From: Zopfochytrium polystomum
Lineage: Eukaryota; Chytridiomycota; Chytridiomycetes; Chytridiales; Chytridiaceae
DNA: 64,000 nt
Direction of reading: 5' to 3'
Assembly (NCBI GenBank): GCA_025765615.1
Contig: JAIVFJ010000016.1
Span: 310,001 to 374,000, forward strand
Part shown: piece by piece, positions 46,259-58,600 of the stretch
Layout of the letters: each line of letters opens with the position of its first letter
Position numbering within the stretch: the stretch's first letter is position 1
Translations under genes and position numbers: made by a program
Notes under the pieces: model-generated
Told to the model about the DNA's origin: nothing
Databases searched by the model: none
Seen by the model: only the letters and a program-made list of their open reading frames with translations

Positions 46259-48338
46259 TCATTTCGACGCGCACAAGTCAAGCCTGTCCAGAGTCTCCGT
46301 CACCACTGCGTCCATAGCTGTCGTGCACAGGGAGTGTTGAAACGGCGACGTTAACGAAAGTCGAGGGAGTACGGGCGGAGCGTTTAGGGTACAAAGAACA
46401 CAAAAGCCAGAGAAACAAAAGGACCTTACCTTCCGTCCCGTGAAAGTGCTCGCTGTCCAGGGTCACCGTGGCCAGTGGCAGCGTCAGCCCAAAAGAGTCG
46501 ACGCGCGCCATCCGAAGCACGATGGCGCTATCGTCACGCTTTAATGCTACCGCGCGATTCATCTCGGCCGCGACCGTCTCAAACTCGCGGGTCGCCCGCG
46601 CGTCAAAAGCAAAGACCCTCTCGTTGCTTCGGCGGTCGTCGAACGCGGCAGGCGGGACTGCAGAAAGGCCTGCAGTTGTGTCAATATTTTCTTTGCTTGT
46701 TCGCATTGTGAGAAACCCGGCGCAAAACGATACCGAGCCACACGACCGTCCATCTCCTTGGCGCACCTACACCCGCCGCGACCCGCCACCGCTGCCGCCG
46801 CCGCCGCGGGTACTCGACCGCAAAGAACCGGAACACCCGCCGCATCTCCGCGCCGTACTCTTCCAGCGTCCGCTGCCCGCTGCTGACGGCCGCCGCCTGC
46901 AGCACGATCGCGTCCGCCGCGTCAAACTCGGCCTCGTCCGCTTCCAGCCGCGCGAGCTGCGGGTTGTACCGGAACGCGAGGCGAAGCCGGGAAGCGAGCG
47001 TGGTTGTTTGGTTGACGGTCCTGCAGTGGACATTGATGAGGTAGTGACGGGGACCGCTTTAGACATAGGGATCATACTCGACAAAGCTACCACTCACCAA
47101 TCACCCGCATCCCCGGCCCCATCCCTCATGTCCCCCGCCACCCGCCCAACCGTCGCCGCATACACAGCCCCCGCGTGCCCGTCCCCATAAACCAGCACGC
47201 CGCCTCCACCCGCCGCCGCCACCCCCGTCGCCGCAAGACAAGCGTCCCCCGCCCGCCCGTGGAATGTCTGCGCGTACCCGCACCCGCGCGGCGCGAACAC
47301 GTATACGTGCTGCCCAGCCTCGCCGCGTGTCGCCGCCCCGGCGCGGATGTACGCACCGTCCCGCGGGGACACGCCGCCGCGGGACAGCCTGCACACACCG
47401 CGCCGACGGTGCCCCCACCGGTCGGCGTGCGGCTGTTGCCGTCGGCAGCCGGGGCACGCGGTGAGGGTGTGGGTTGCGAGGAGGCGGCGCGGTCGGTGGA
47501 GTGTGAGCGAGGCGGCGGCGCTCTGGGGTGGTGGTTGAAAGGTGCCGTTGCGTGCCCGCTGCGGCGGCAGCGGCAGCGTCGTCGCGCCGACGACGGCCGG
47601 GACCGTCTCGGAGACCGCGGCGAACGCGGTGAAGGTGTGCACCAGCGTTGAGGCGTAGGCGCCCGGATTGGCGAGACGGAAAGGGATGTGGTATGTGCAG
47701 TTGCGGACGTGAGTCCCGGCGCCGGCGGATGCGAAGCTCTGGGGGCCTGTGAGGACGAGATGAAATGCATCCTTTGTGGAGGGTTGGAAGGAGGGTGTCG
47801 TGAGGGTTATGGGGGGTTGGAAAACGACCACACAAGCTCGTTCTAATCGTAATGAATGGCTTACCGGCCCGTATTCCCTCTTGTACATCGCGTCCGTCTC
47901 TGCGTCCAGCGACACCGTCTCCCGCATCATCTCCTCGCACGCTTCCCTGTCTCGCCGCTTCACAACGTAGTACCCCAAGCCGCACTCGCGCCGCGACTCG
48001 CACAGCCGCACAGAAAACGCCGCGCTGCGCGACGCAACCGGCACGCAGTCGACGTCATCCCCGCCCACGCTGTCGGCTCGCCCATGTTCCTCGCTGAGGT
48101 CCACGGCTATGGCCGCCGGGCAGAGTCTACCGCGTTGGTCGCGCTTGTGTTCTATGGAGGTGGGACGCGACTCTCGTTGCGGTGTTGTGGAGATGCGGAT
48201 GTCGATGGAGAGCGAGTGAAGCTGCCCAAAAGCGGAAAATACAAGAATTGCGGCCGCGGCGGCGAGGAGGGTGCGCAGGATCGCGAATGCAGTGCGGCGC
48301 CGTGAACACTGCGGGGTGGGGCCTGCAGCGCGTTCCAT
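46259..48338 (-). CDS. NXPE/PC-esterase-like type II membrane protein
   Basis: Five exons with matching phases (47865-48338, 47098-47738, 46734-47020, 46430-46669, 46259-46317) give 566 residues. One TM helix near the N-terminus (AILRTLLAAAAAILVFSAFG) precedes a luminal region. That region has an Ig-like segment (TYHIPFRLANPGAYASTLV) and then a C-terminal SGNH/PC-esterase-like domain: VLVYGDGHAGAVYA in the position of the GDS/GDSH block, ADAIVLQAAAV, and VTLDSEHFHGTEA near the end in place of the catalytic Asp-x-x-His. This order matches NXPE-type proteins, which act on secreted glycans in the Golgi. The nucleophile Ser is replaced by Gly if the alignment is right, so it may be inactive. An in-frame ATG at 48410 could lengthen the N-terminus. 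Divergent from the LRR gene. Confidence 0.5.
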
Positions 48339-48466
48339 GTCGTTTTCGGCGGGCATCGGTGCCTTCATTGGGGTTCCGGAAGTGTGTGTTGTGCGGGCGA
48401 TCACAGACAATTTTCGGAGAGAAAGAAGGAAATTCGAACTCCGATCATCACCGCCAACCCGAACAA
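48339..48466. promoter_or_regulatory. Compact divergent promoter region
   Basis: Only 128 bp separate the chosen ATGs of the NXPE-like gene (-) and the LRR-SH3 gene (+), so their transcription starts probably share this region. No TATA box is seen. Confidence 0.5.
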
Positions 48467-50156
48467 ATGCCCGACGTCACCCCACGGCTGAGGCTTGTGG
48501 CTGCCGTCCTCTTCGCTCTCCTCTTATTGAGCGTAGTCTTACCTTATGCGAGCGCATCGGCACTACCGCAATCGCCGTCGGATGGAGACAGTGACTGTGT
48601 ACTCCTCAACCTGCCGATCCTTCAAACATGGTGAGCAGCCCGGGTTCCGGTGATCCGATCGTAGGAATCAAGCCCACTGATCGCGGCCCCTAACTTTGAT
48701 TTCACCTCAAAAACGAGAAGGAATCTGGTTCCATCTCAGATACCAGATGACATTGAGACGAACTGCTGCACGTCGTCGTGGTGGACAGGCTCCATCGTAT
48801 CGTGCAAGTTTGACGACTTTGGAGTCAACCGGATTGATCGCCTGTGAGATCGCTGGAGCCACGCGCTCTTGGACCTGATTCGCTACGTTCTGACCATCGG
48901 TGTTTTAGGAATCTTTCGGGACTCGGTCTGATTGGGGCCGTTCCGGTAGCGTTGAACAAACTGACGGCGTTGACATTCCTGTAAGTACTGTCTGGAATCT
49001 TGACGCTGTAGACTTTACTTTCAACTCATATCTTGCTTGTGAAGCGACATAAGCGCGAACCCCAGTGTGATGGGGGGGCTACTGATTATGGCGGGGATGC
49101 CGAATTTGAATACTCTGTAGGTCATCACTTGGCAGACCCACGGTTCTTTCTTATCGTTGATTCCTCCGCCGGATCAGAATCGCATCAGGTGACTCAGGTC
49201 TTGTCGGCAATGTTCCCACCTTCGGAACATCGCTGCAGGTTTGCCGTTTGGACGGCACCAACCTTTGCGGAAATCCGGGCCAATGCCTTGGGAGCGATCC
49301 ACCGCTCAAATCGTGCGGTAAGTTTTGGTGCTGTTGCATTGATCTTCATTGCTTATCCTTGAGTAATGTAGGATCCACCTCAAATCCCATGGACCCCGGG
49401 AGCTTCTACCCGCTCAAACCGTCCCTTACGCTCTGGCTCGTCACCGGATGCGCTGGCTTTTTCCTCCTCGTGATTCTCTGCATGTGCTACTTCTGCGGCA
49501 AGCGCGGTGCCGTTGCCGCCCGACAGCTCGCGATTGCCGCTGCAGCCAAAGCTCCCAAGCAGCCCGCCGACGACGCATACCATCGCAACCCACCGTCCGA
49601 GACCGAAATGACCCTCATCACCCTCTCGCGCACAGGGCTTCCACCGCGCATCGACTCGCTCCCGGACCGCCGGCGCACCCTCTCGCCCAGCGGCGGCGGC
49701 ACCGCAGACCGCAACCACCACGACCCCGTCGCCGCGCGCACGCCGTTCCTGCTGGCCAACGCCCCGCGTGGGTCGGAAACGTTCCCCGTCCGCCGCGGAC
49801 ACGCGAAAACCCGCCCCGACGAGCTCGCTCTCGCCAAGGACGACGCCGTCCTGCTCCTCAGGGTCTTTGCCGACGGATGGGCCGAGGGCGTCTCGCGCCG
49901 TGCCGGCGGGCCTGCCGTCTTCCCGCTCGCGTGCCTGGGCGGAGGTGTTCCTGTCGTGCTCGCTGAGAGGGTCAGGTCCGCCGGTGATGGCTTCGCCGGC
50001 GCGCCGACGTGGCCACCCGCCGTGTCGGAGCAAGAGGTCGTGGTTTCTCGAGGGACCGTACCGGTGCCAATGGAGGAGGGAAGACAGGAGGGATCATCGT
50101 CGTCCGTGTTGCCGCTTCTGGGGAGCGGGAAGAAGGGTGTGGGTCAGCCGATGTGA
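48467..50156 (+). CDS. Extracellular LRR - TM - SH3 receptor-like protein
   Basis: Six exons, all phases consistent (48467-48630, 48721-48843, 48909-48980, 49045-49116, 49178-49317, 49372-50156), give 451 residues. A signal peptide (LVAAVLFALLLLSVVLPYASA) precedes an LRR N-cap (IETNCCTSSWW) and a few leucine-rich repeats (NLSGLGLIGAVPVALNKLTA, LDISANPSVMGG). The two 72-nt exons each encode one 24-residue repeat. A Cys cap (LCGNPGQCLG), one TM helix (LWLVTGCAGFFLLVILCMCYFC) and a long disordered tail follow. The tail holds an SH3 domain (ELALAKDDAVLLLRVFADGW, GGPAVFPLACLGG). The order implies sensing outside and recruitment of proline-rich partners inside; there is no kinase domain. Ligand unknown. 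Confidence 0.85.
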
Positions 50157-50334
50157 TCAAGAGTTTATTCATTTAATTTTTTTAATGCGTGTTTTACTTA
50201 TGAAGGTCAAATGTTTGAGGTTTTGAAAGTAAAATCAGTTCCACGGCTATTGGCGACAGATTGTCAGGAATTGCTCGAGTTGGTGGTGCCACCACATCGA
50301 CTCAGAGTTCGGACCCCTTTCACAGAAGATCGGC
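50157..50334. other. Short intergenic spacer
   Basis: Between the LRR-SH3 stop and the start of the membrane cyclase. An AT-rich stretch at 50160-50200 may include the polyadenylation region. Nothing else seen. Confidence 0.5.
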
Positions 50335-53300
50335 ATGCTTTCGCCAAAGACCGAAGCTCTTCAGGGAGCAGTGAGTGATCCGTGTGCTAAAGTAAGCTTG
50401 TGGGTCTAACACCAACCACGATGGCCAGCAAAATCCACAGAGACACCTGACAAATGCATGGAGCAGACTCTTAAACGATTTCCTACTTGGCACACCCCCG
50501 ATCCCTCCTTTGGACCGCGCGTCACCGTTCTATCGATCTGACAGCAGCAGCGATGCAGAATACATGGCCATTGGTTTCAAGCCACCTAACCCTCACCCTC
50601 AGACCAGCTCAAAGGAATCCGGGGCAATTTCCCTCAACGCAGCCGATATCGTCCGAGAGCTCCAGATTCTGGACTGCTCTTCGACTGAACGACTTGGTGG
50701 TACTCGGCATTTTCGGCAGATTCTCTTGCGATTTCAATCGCCAATTATAGAGGAGATGTTTGCTCGGCAGGCCCTTTTGTTTGGTAATACGCTGGTCGTC
50801 CGATACTTAAACCTCTACAACATCATGTTGGTGGCTGCAATACTGGCGAAATTCCGCGATGGAGCGTGGTTTCAGAATTCAGTCCTGATCGCGATGATCG
50901 CTATAAGTGGCATCAGCGCAGTGCTATTATGCACAGCTTGCACCTGGAAAAAAGGAGAAATATACGTTCGGATGTTTGTTTCATCTCCCTTGTGGAGATT
51001 TGCAATTATCTCGGCAAATGTAACTTGATGAGGCTCCACTTCTCCAAAAATCATCTCATTTGAAACCTTTCAACTCATTTTCCAAAACAGATCTTCAATA
51101 CTTGCCTGTACGCACTGGTCGACTTTTACTTTTCTCACGATCTGGCAGACCCTGTGGGCTCCTCCGCGTCATTCGGAATCACGGCGGCCTGCATTCTTTC
51201 CGGGTGCTCCTCGAGCTTCTGGGAGATGTCACTGTATGTATTCGGCCTGTTGGTTGTCTGCAGCGCGAAGGTGGCAGTGATGGCAATTTTCTGGAACAGC
51301 TGGATCCAGTCCACTATTTACCTGATTCCAATCGCCATAAGCTTGGTTTTGGCTCTCGATTACATAGCCATCCAGGACAGAGACCGCCGCAAACAGTAAG
51401 TTTCGCTTAAAAAATCTGCTCGACTTGGCGAAAAATTGATGCGTCGGCAGCTACCTCAAAGAAAAGCTCGCCGAGCTCCAGTTGGAAGAGCTCCAGTCGG
51501 AGCGCCATCGCACCGATCACCTACTGTCACTTGTATTGCCCCCAAGCATTGTCGCTCGCCTTCGCGAAGTCGGAACATCCAATTTTGACTCGTTGTCCCA
51601 TTGGCTTGAGTCAGGTTTGTGTGGCTGATCGTCTCGCTATTTGATCTGAGCTCGCCTTCTGAATTCGCATTTTAAAAAAGCCACTGTCATGTTCATGGAT
51701 GTGAAGAATCTGAAAGACATTTCCAACTGCTTGAAATCCACAGAGGATGAGCTCATTCTGCTCAATTCGCTCTTTCACAGAATTGACGACGTTTTGAAAG
51801 CGTTTCCCGGCATCGAGCGAGTAAAATTAGGGCGGACCTGCAGGAATTTACCTCTACTTATCATAAGTAGACCATACACTCCAAAATCCTTTTCCTCGGG
51901 GGCCACAAATCGGATGACCATACTAAGGATATGGTGAATCTTGCACTGACCATTAAAGAAGCTCTAAGCAAAGGCTCGACTCTTGAGATCTCGGAAGATC
52001 AGTCGGAAAGAGAAGACGTGCCTTTGAAGTTCGCCTTTGGCATTCACATAGGTGAGACCTTTTTCATCGTCAATGCGCTAATTAGGATCTTCGGCGCTTA
52101 GGCCCACTAATTACTGGAGTTGTCGGCAAGCGAATATTCTGCTTTGAGGTAGGTGTTTGACACTGCGAGTAGACTTACCCATTTGGAGGATCAATTATAG
52201 ATCTATGGCGACACTGTCAACACAGCCAGCAGAATGCTTTCTGCAGCCAAAGTCAATCAAATACTCCTCTCAGCCGCGGCATGGAGGGCAGTATCATCCA
52301 GTGAGTGAAGCCGAGTGTCGGTCAAACTAGTCTCACGAAGTGAAGGTTTTCACGGATCGAATATGGGTCAGAAATTTATAAAAGGAAAAGGCTTAATGAG
52401 TATCTTCTGCGTCACAGGAAGAGCTGCATCCGAAGCGGTGAATGTTTGGGTACACGCAATATTCCCTAAATACGCTTTTCTTAATGAAACGCAGGATCAT
52501 TCGTTGAACACTTTGCTGCCTCATCTTCGGCCATCGGCGCGAACAACTCCGAGAGTTGACCCTCGCCTTTTCGAAAATTCGTATTCCGAGCGGCGACCGA
52601 GCGCCCAATCGAATCAGCCTACCGAGCGTGGCGAATCTGTCACCAAAATAGTGAACAACAGCACCTCAAACATTATTCGGACAAATCACTTCGATTCAGA
52701 TCAACGTAGATTTCTCAGCGGAGCAGCTCCATCGAGTAGAAGCAGGACCATGCCACCAACTAATCAGTTTGTGAATCCTCGGCGGGTTTATCCCATTTCC
52801 CAGACGTGGGGTTTTGATTCCACTCTCAAAAGAGATGCGTCATTGGTCAACTCTTCGGCGAATATTCTGCACGCGTTGCAGTACGTTGAATCCAGCCTTC
52901 GACTTCTTCCCGACAGGCAGCTCAGTGATCAAGTGGGAGTTCTTCTTCAACTTAATGTATTGCAACTGCCGAAACTGACGTAAACAAAGAGCTCGCGATC
53001 GAAGTTTAAGCAGAGAAAAGCGGATAGCCTCGAAAAGTCAGAACAAAGTGCTTTCGGCATGAATCAGGGAGATGCCGAGCAACTCGAGAATTCTGAGCAC
53101 TCTGCCCTGACCTTTACAGTCGAGGACTGTGACCAGCGCAGAGATCACATGAATGTGAAGTTCGACGATGGAGAAATTCAAAGTGACGCACTGAACAACC
53201 ATAATGTAGAGGATCGTCGTTTGGATGATTTGCTCAAAGAGTGGGAGAACGTATACAGAATCGCCCACGACAAAACTCTTGAGGCTCAGGAGTCCTCCGC

Positions 53301-54946
53301 ACCATCTCGACACCTGAGAGACGATTTGGTTGACTTACTCCCAAAGACGAACAACGACTCAAGCGATCAGAAGAATACATCATCCATGACATTCAGTTTC
53401 ATCGCCAAATGTATTCGTCTGAATGCGGAATTTTCGAATCCAAGGATAGAGGAGCGTTTCGTGACGGATCGACGAAAGTCTAGATGGCGAATCGTTGTTT
53501 CCTTATCGATCAAAGGGTTCGCGCTTCAGGCCTGCATAATCATGCTTGGAATGATCATTGTTTATGCGAGACTCGCAGTTTACAACGGATCAGAACAGTC
53601 ACGAAGCGGCTCCAACATATTTTTTGCAACAGTTTGGCTGGACAGTCCTTCCGTTCCATTCCTCGTCGGGATACTCGCGGTGACAACCACGCAACTGATC
53701 CTATCTTGCACTGCTGCTCTTCTACCGACGCCGCCACTTGTAGTGCAGAAGTGGATTGCTCGGTGGTCAATCTTCTCCTGTGCCAGCAGCAGTTTTGTTG
53801 CAGCGATTTGGGCGAAATTTCACGAGTACCCCGTTTTGCAAGAGTACGTCATACCGCAGCTGCTTGTTTGCTACGTACACCTTATGGTCGTCCTTTCCTT
53901 CAAAGAGAGAATCATTTGTTCCATAGTAATATGTATCCATTTTGCTATTGCACGGAGTCTCGTCGGTGCCAACTATTGGACCATACCAGTGACATTGGTA
54001 ACTTGCGTGGCGCCTTGGGTGGCAGTTCACTATTTGAAGAATGTCTTCGACGGCTTGACTATCAAACCGATTTGATATTGTTAATTCAGTCCGAATTGGT
54101 TGAAGAGGAGAGTTTGAAGTCCAATCGCCTCCTCCGCACTGTTTTGCCGGAACGGTTAATCAAAAAGCTTCTGAAGGATCCAGAGTCGGTTTTCTACGAG
54201 CAATTTGATTTGGTTACAGTTTTGCATATGGACATAGTTGGGTAAGTTGATGGAGGGTTCTCGAGCGCGAACACGACAATTGAATATTGGACAGGTTCAC
54301 CGCTTTGTCTAGTTCGGTGGAACCAACTAATGTCTTTTTGATGATTAATAGCCTCTTTGCCTATTTTGACCGTCTGACGGAAGAGTTCCTTGTGGAAAAG
54401 GTCACAACGATAGGCAAGTGCGAAGTGCTACTCTATGGGAGTTCTAAATTTCAATGCTCTCCAGGTGACGCGTACGTAGCCTGCTCTAACCTTTCATCGC
54501 TCACCGATCCTGATGGCGCGGCGATATCCGTCTGCACTGTCGCTTTACTCATGCAGTCGTTTGTGAACGATACTTTCAACTTCTCGCCGATTATACGGGA
54601 TGTCGTGAAGCAAAACTGTCTGATGCGGATCGGAGTCCATACAGGCCCATGCCACGGTGCCATCATGGGGGGACTTACTAACTTTCGGTACGATCTCATG
54701 GGAGAAGCGGGTGAGGCTTAAATTTTTGACCGAAATTCGTGAGCTGGTTTGGAGATTTACTCAAAAATATCCGCAGTGACTATCGCTGAGAAGATTCAAG
54801 AGCACTGCGAGCCTGGGCACGTCTTTATTAGCGGCGCTACGAAGGAGTTTATCGTCCGAAGCGGGCGCTTCCAGCTACTTGAAACGGATTTCTGTGCCGT
54901 AAAGCAAGAAATTTTCCGTTTGGTTGGATTCAACAGAGGTGGATGA
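50335..54946 (+). CDS. 12-TM class III adenylyl-cyclase-like protein
   Basis: Start at 50335 (MLSPKTEALQGA, then a 58-nt intron), about a dozen exons. The layout is that of animal membrane adenylyl cyclases: N-terminus, six TM helices (50750-51390), cyclase homology domain 1 (CHD1, 51450-52450), linker, six TM helices (53490-54045), CHD2 (54090-54940). CHD1 has ATVMFMDVKN, TIHSKILFLGG, FGIHIGPLITGVVGK and YGDTVNTASRM. CHD2 has TVLHMDIVGFTALSS, TIGDAYVACSNL (after removal of a GC-AG intron), RIGVHTGPCHGA and YDLMGEA with a diverged continuation. CHD2 thus keeps both metal Asp, while CHD1 keeps the Asn/Arg pair. One frame step of -1 near 54045 (TATTTG, probably a lost T) lies between TM12 and the helical linker (LRRLDYQTD). 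It probably makes a cyclic nucleotide at the plasma membrane; ATP versus GTP preference is unclear. Confidence 0.85.
54414..54464 (+). other. GC-AG intron in the membrane cyclase
   Basis: Begins GCAAGT and ends CCAG, 51 nt. Removing it turns TIGK... into TIGDAYVAC, restoring the second metal Asp of CHD2. Its length is a multiple of three without a stop, so retention would keep the frame but split the catalytic motif. Confidence 0.8.
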
Positions 54947-55675
54947 TATGAACGTTCGGACAACCGGCGGCCCCAACTCAGGTACCGATGCATACCCAGC
55001 AATATGGACATTCAGAGCATTTCGCTTCAGATATTCTGCAGTACAAATAGCAACTGTCCGACGCTCCTGGAGGAGTCAGACCTATATAATCTCAGCATTG
55101 AATGTTGGGTGGAACTGCAGGTTGTTCCAGCGCTCGTGCGACCAAAAGGCTTGGTCAATGCAAATCCAGCTGCAAGAGATTCTCTGTTCCTGTTTGTCAG
55201 AATCGATTCTCATCCGTGCAGCCTCAATTATTCCTTGAAATTTCGCTAAACGTCGCTCTCAAGCGTGCGGAACCATTCTTCTTGAATTTTTTTTCTTCTT
55301 TTTTTTCTTATGCTTGGAATCAGGGCGCCTCTTGTTTCATACTTTTGACATTCAAGCAACAGAATGCTGGTTGATGGATGGCCGGATCTGTCCGCACGCG
55401 TTTGTGTGGATTTTTTTTCTTTTGTTCTTTCTGCTTTCCGGTGTTCTGATGTAAAAAATGCCCGAAACAGAAAAGGAAATTCTAAACTGAAGGAGAACAA
55501 GAATGAAATATGCGAGGCCGGCGGAAAATGGATAAAGCCGGGAGATACAGGTGTGGATATTATTGCAACTGTTGTTAAGTTGGATTGGCCAAAACTGGAG
55601 GTGCTGTGATTTTTCGTGTCAACGCGAATCCGCGTTCAAACCGCTGGTCGTCGCGGAGGCCAAACCGTGACAACC
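54947..55675. other. Intergenic, no supported gene
   Basis: 3' flank of the membrane cyclase and upstream region of soluble cyclase 3. T-rich runs near 55287-55312 and 55408-55428. Short frames only. Confidence 0.55.
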
Positions 55676-58600
55676 ATGTTGAAGTTTCTTCCCAATCACC
55701 CTCGTATCATCTGCAAAAAATCGACCCCTCCCATTCAGCTTCCTCATCACGAAGCTGATGAGAGAGGAGTCGTTGCAGTCATCGACATTTCTGGTACTAT
55801 CAGCTGGTGTGATTAGGACGAGATCTGCTGACTGCAAAGATCATGCAGGCTTCACGCTTCTGTCGGCACGACTCTTCCGCGAGCACGGTGTGGACGGAGC
55901 GGCGAAGCTGCACGAGGCGATCAATCGACCGTTTGAAAAAATAATCCGATGTGTTTACGCGCGATCGGGCTCGATTGTAAAATTTGCTGGTGACTCGGCT
56001 GTTGTTTGCTGGTAACACGACTCGATCTCCTTACCTTCAATATTGATCGAGAACGAAACTGTTAAGGTCAAGCACAGCGACCACCAGCAGACATGAGGAC
56101 TCCTTACTGCAACCCTTGACTTGCTGTCTGGAGCTTCTCCAAATATTCCACTCATCGGCGAAAGGAAACGGATCACAAAGCACGGACGAGGATGATGTCG
56201 GTATTCACATTGGAGTAGGCTTTGGCCGAATTAATCACCTTTACTTGGGAGATCGGCTCGAATTCCAAGGCAGCGAAACCATGGAGAACCCGGCAAAATC
56301 TGAAGCAAGGCTTGAGTACCTGATCGCCGGTGACGCAATAATTGAAGCAGGAGCTATGCTAAATGCAGGCACTCGAGGACAAGTGGTACTATCTTCTCGA
56401 TTCTGTGACGCTCTTGTTGATTCTCTGCCACTGATTCAAGTCAGTGAGCGCTGGCTCGTTTCCGAGATTGCATCGATTCTTGGACGGAAAGTTGACGTCA
56501 CCATCAGAGATACCGACGACATCTCCAGACGAATTGTGGAGTCCGAACTCGCACTCCTTGGAGATAGCTACGGTGAAGCGACTGTGGACGAAAATGATCT
56601 GGACCGCGTTCGCGCTCTTCGGTTCCTCGAGACGTCGATTGCGCGACACTTTGTTCAAAACGGCTTCAAATACCGCGATTTCGACGATTACAGTGACCTC
56701 CGAAACGTTGCCGTCGTATTTGTCCGATTTCCTGGCATCGAGCTCGACAAGCTTTCCGGCAGCGGGAACAGCGAAACCATTCAGGAAGCTAACCCGATCC
56801 GCACGGCGCAGCTCGTTACAGAAATGCTGATAGCTAGCGTGAACGAATGCGGGGGAAGCCTACGTCAAGTGAATTTCGACGACAAATCCTTCACTGCGCT
56901 GGCCGTGTGGGGTCTTCGAGGCTTCGCTCACCACCGCTCCGAGGCTCAGTACGCCATCCAGGCCTGCATCGACTTTGCTGAGCGCATCGGCCGAGCCTCT
57001 GTTGAGCAACGAGGTGAACACATTGGCTTTGTTGACATCGGCGTCTCGTCTGGAACTGTATACGCTGGGCTCATCGGAAACGAGCTCCGCATGGACGGAA
57101 CAGTGCTAGGAGCCACAGTGAACCTCGCAGCAAGATTAATGTGCACGAAAGCGTCAGGTCCTGATTATGCATTGGGAAGGATGAACGTAAGGGTTAACTG
57201 CGACGAGGCTTCGGTTCGAGCATGCCAGGATGAGTTCCTGTTTGACATGTCGCTGCCAAAGATCTGCTTGAAAGGTGAATATGGTTCTATTGGTGTTCGA
57301 AAGAACGAAGTTTAACCATGCGTAGGATTTGGTGACACTGTATCGATATATCCTTTGCTTGGAAAGAAAGAGGAAAGGGACAAGTTCAGGAGAGGGCGGC
57401 AAGTTCTTTTCGGCCGTGAGAATGAGATAGAACTACTTGATCAAGCTGTGCGAAGCTGGAGGGAGGGAGCAACAAACCAACGAATCTTTATTTCTGGGAG
57501 GTCAGGGTTCGGAAAGTCAGCTCTTGCCCAGCGACTATTTCATGGATTCGATGGCGACTCAATGACTATCACATGGTGACTTTTGTTGAATTAGTCTAAG
57601 CCTGTCGTTTATTCAAAATTTATCTCTCTCAAAGCTTCAGCGTTGCCCAGGAAACGAAGCACAGAACCTCCTTTGCTTTTGTCGGATCGATGCTGCGCTC
57701 ACTAGTTTCACAACTCTTGCTGAGGGATGTGAGACCCAATCACCTTGCAAGGACCAGTTCACGAGCCTCAGTTGGCACTCAGGCTATAACCGACTCTAAC
57801 CAATCGCTGTCCATTGTTGCATCCACGGCCGATGATGCCGCCTCATCTTTTTTAATAAGTGCAGTATGTCTGGTTGACAAAGGCGGTCTCGGAGCCCTGG
57901 GGGTCATTCCTGGCTTTCGTTGGGCGAAAACGTTGCCGGTGGCAAGCGGTGACGTTGCTGTTACACTCTCGTCATTCTTAGCCCAGCTACTACGCGCTGT
58001 TGAGAATTTGCATTTTAAGATGATTATTGCCAGCGATGACGGGCAGGTACGGTTCTGAGTCATTTTTCCGCATTGCAAATATTACTGCGGAGGCTGACTT
58101 ATACCAGTGGATTGATCAAGAATCACTACGGGTATTGCAAGTACTGATGCATTTGTGCCCTTCCATTTTATTTTTAATAGTCGGAAGAACAAGAGAGGTA
58201 CGCCGAGATAATGGTTAAATGTTCTAATAATCATGGTGTAAGGAATGGAGCATCGTCGATCAATTCGACGCTTTAAACTCCCTGTGCAAAATAAGAGTTC
58301 AGCTTGGCTCTCTTAATGGAGAAGCAATTCGGCAAATGATCAAAAAGGAACTCGGAATTTCCTCCATCAATGACTCGTTAGCACAAGAGATCATCGAGCA
58401 GTCAGGCGGCATCCCCATCGCCTTGCATCTCGTTCTTTCCTTCCTTAAGGATCACACTTCTGCGTTTCCGTCAGACAAGCTGAGGCGAAGAAGTAGCGTG
58501 CTGCGAAAAAAGCTTCCGAACCTCAGCCTGGACAACGCCATCACTGCACAGTAAGGGCGAAATATATATATATCGAAGTTGACTGACATACAAGTAACAT

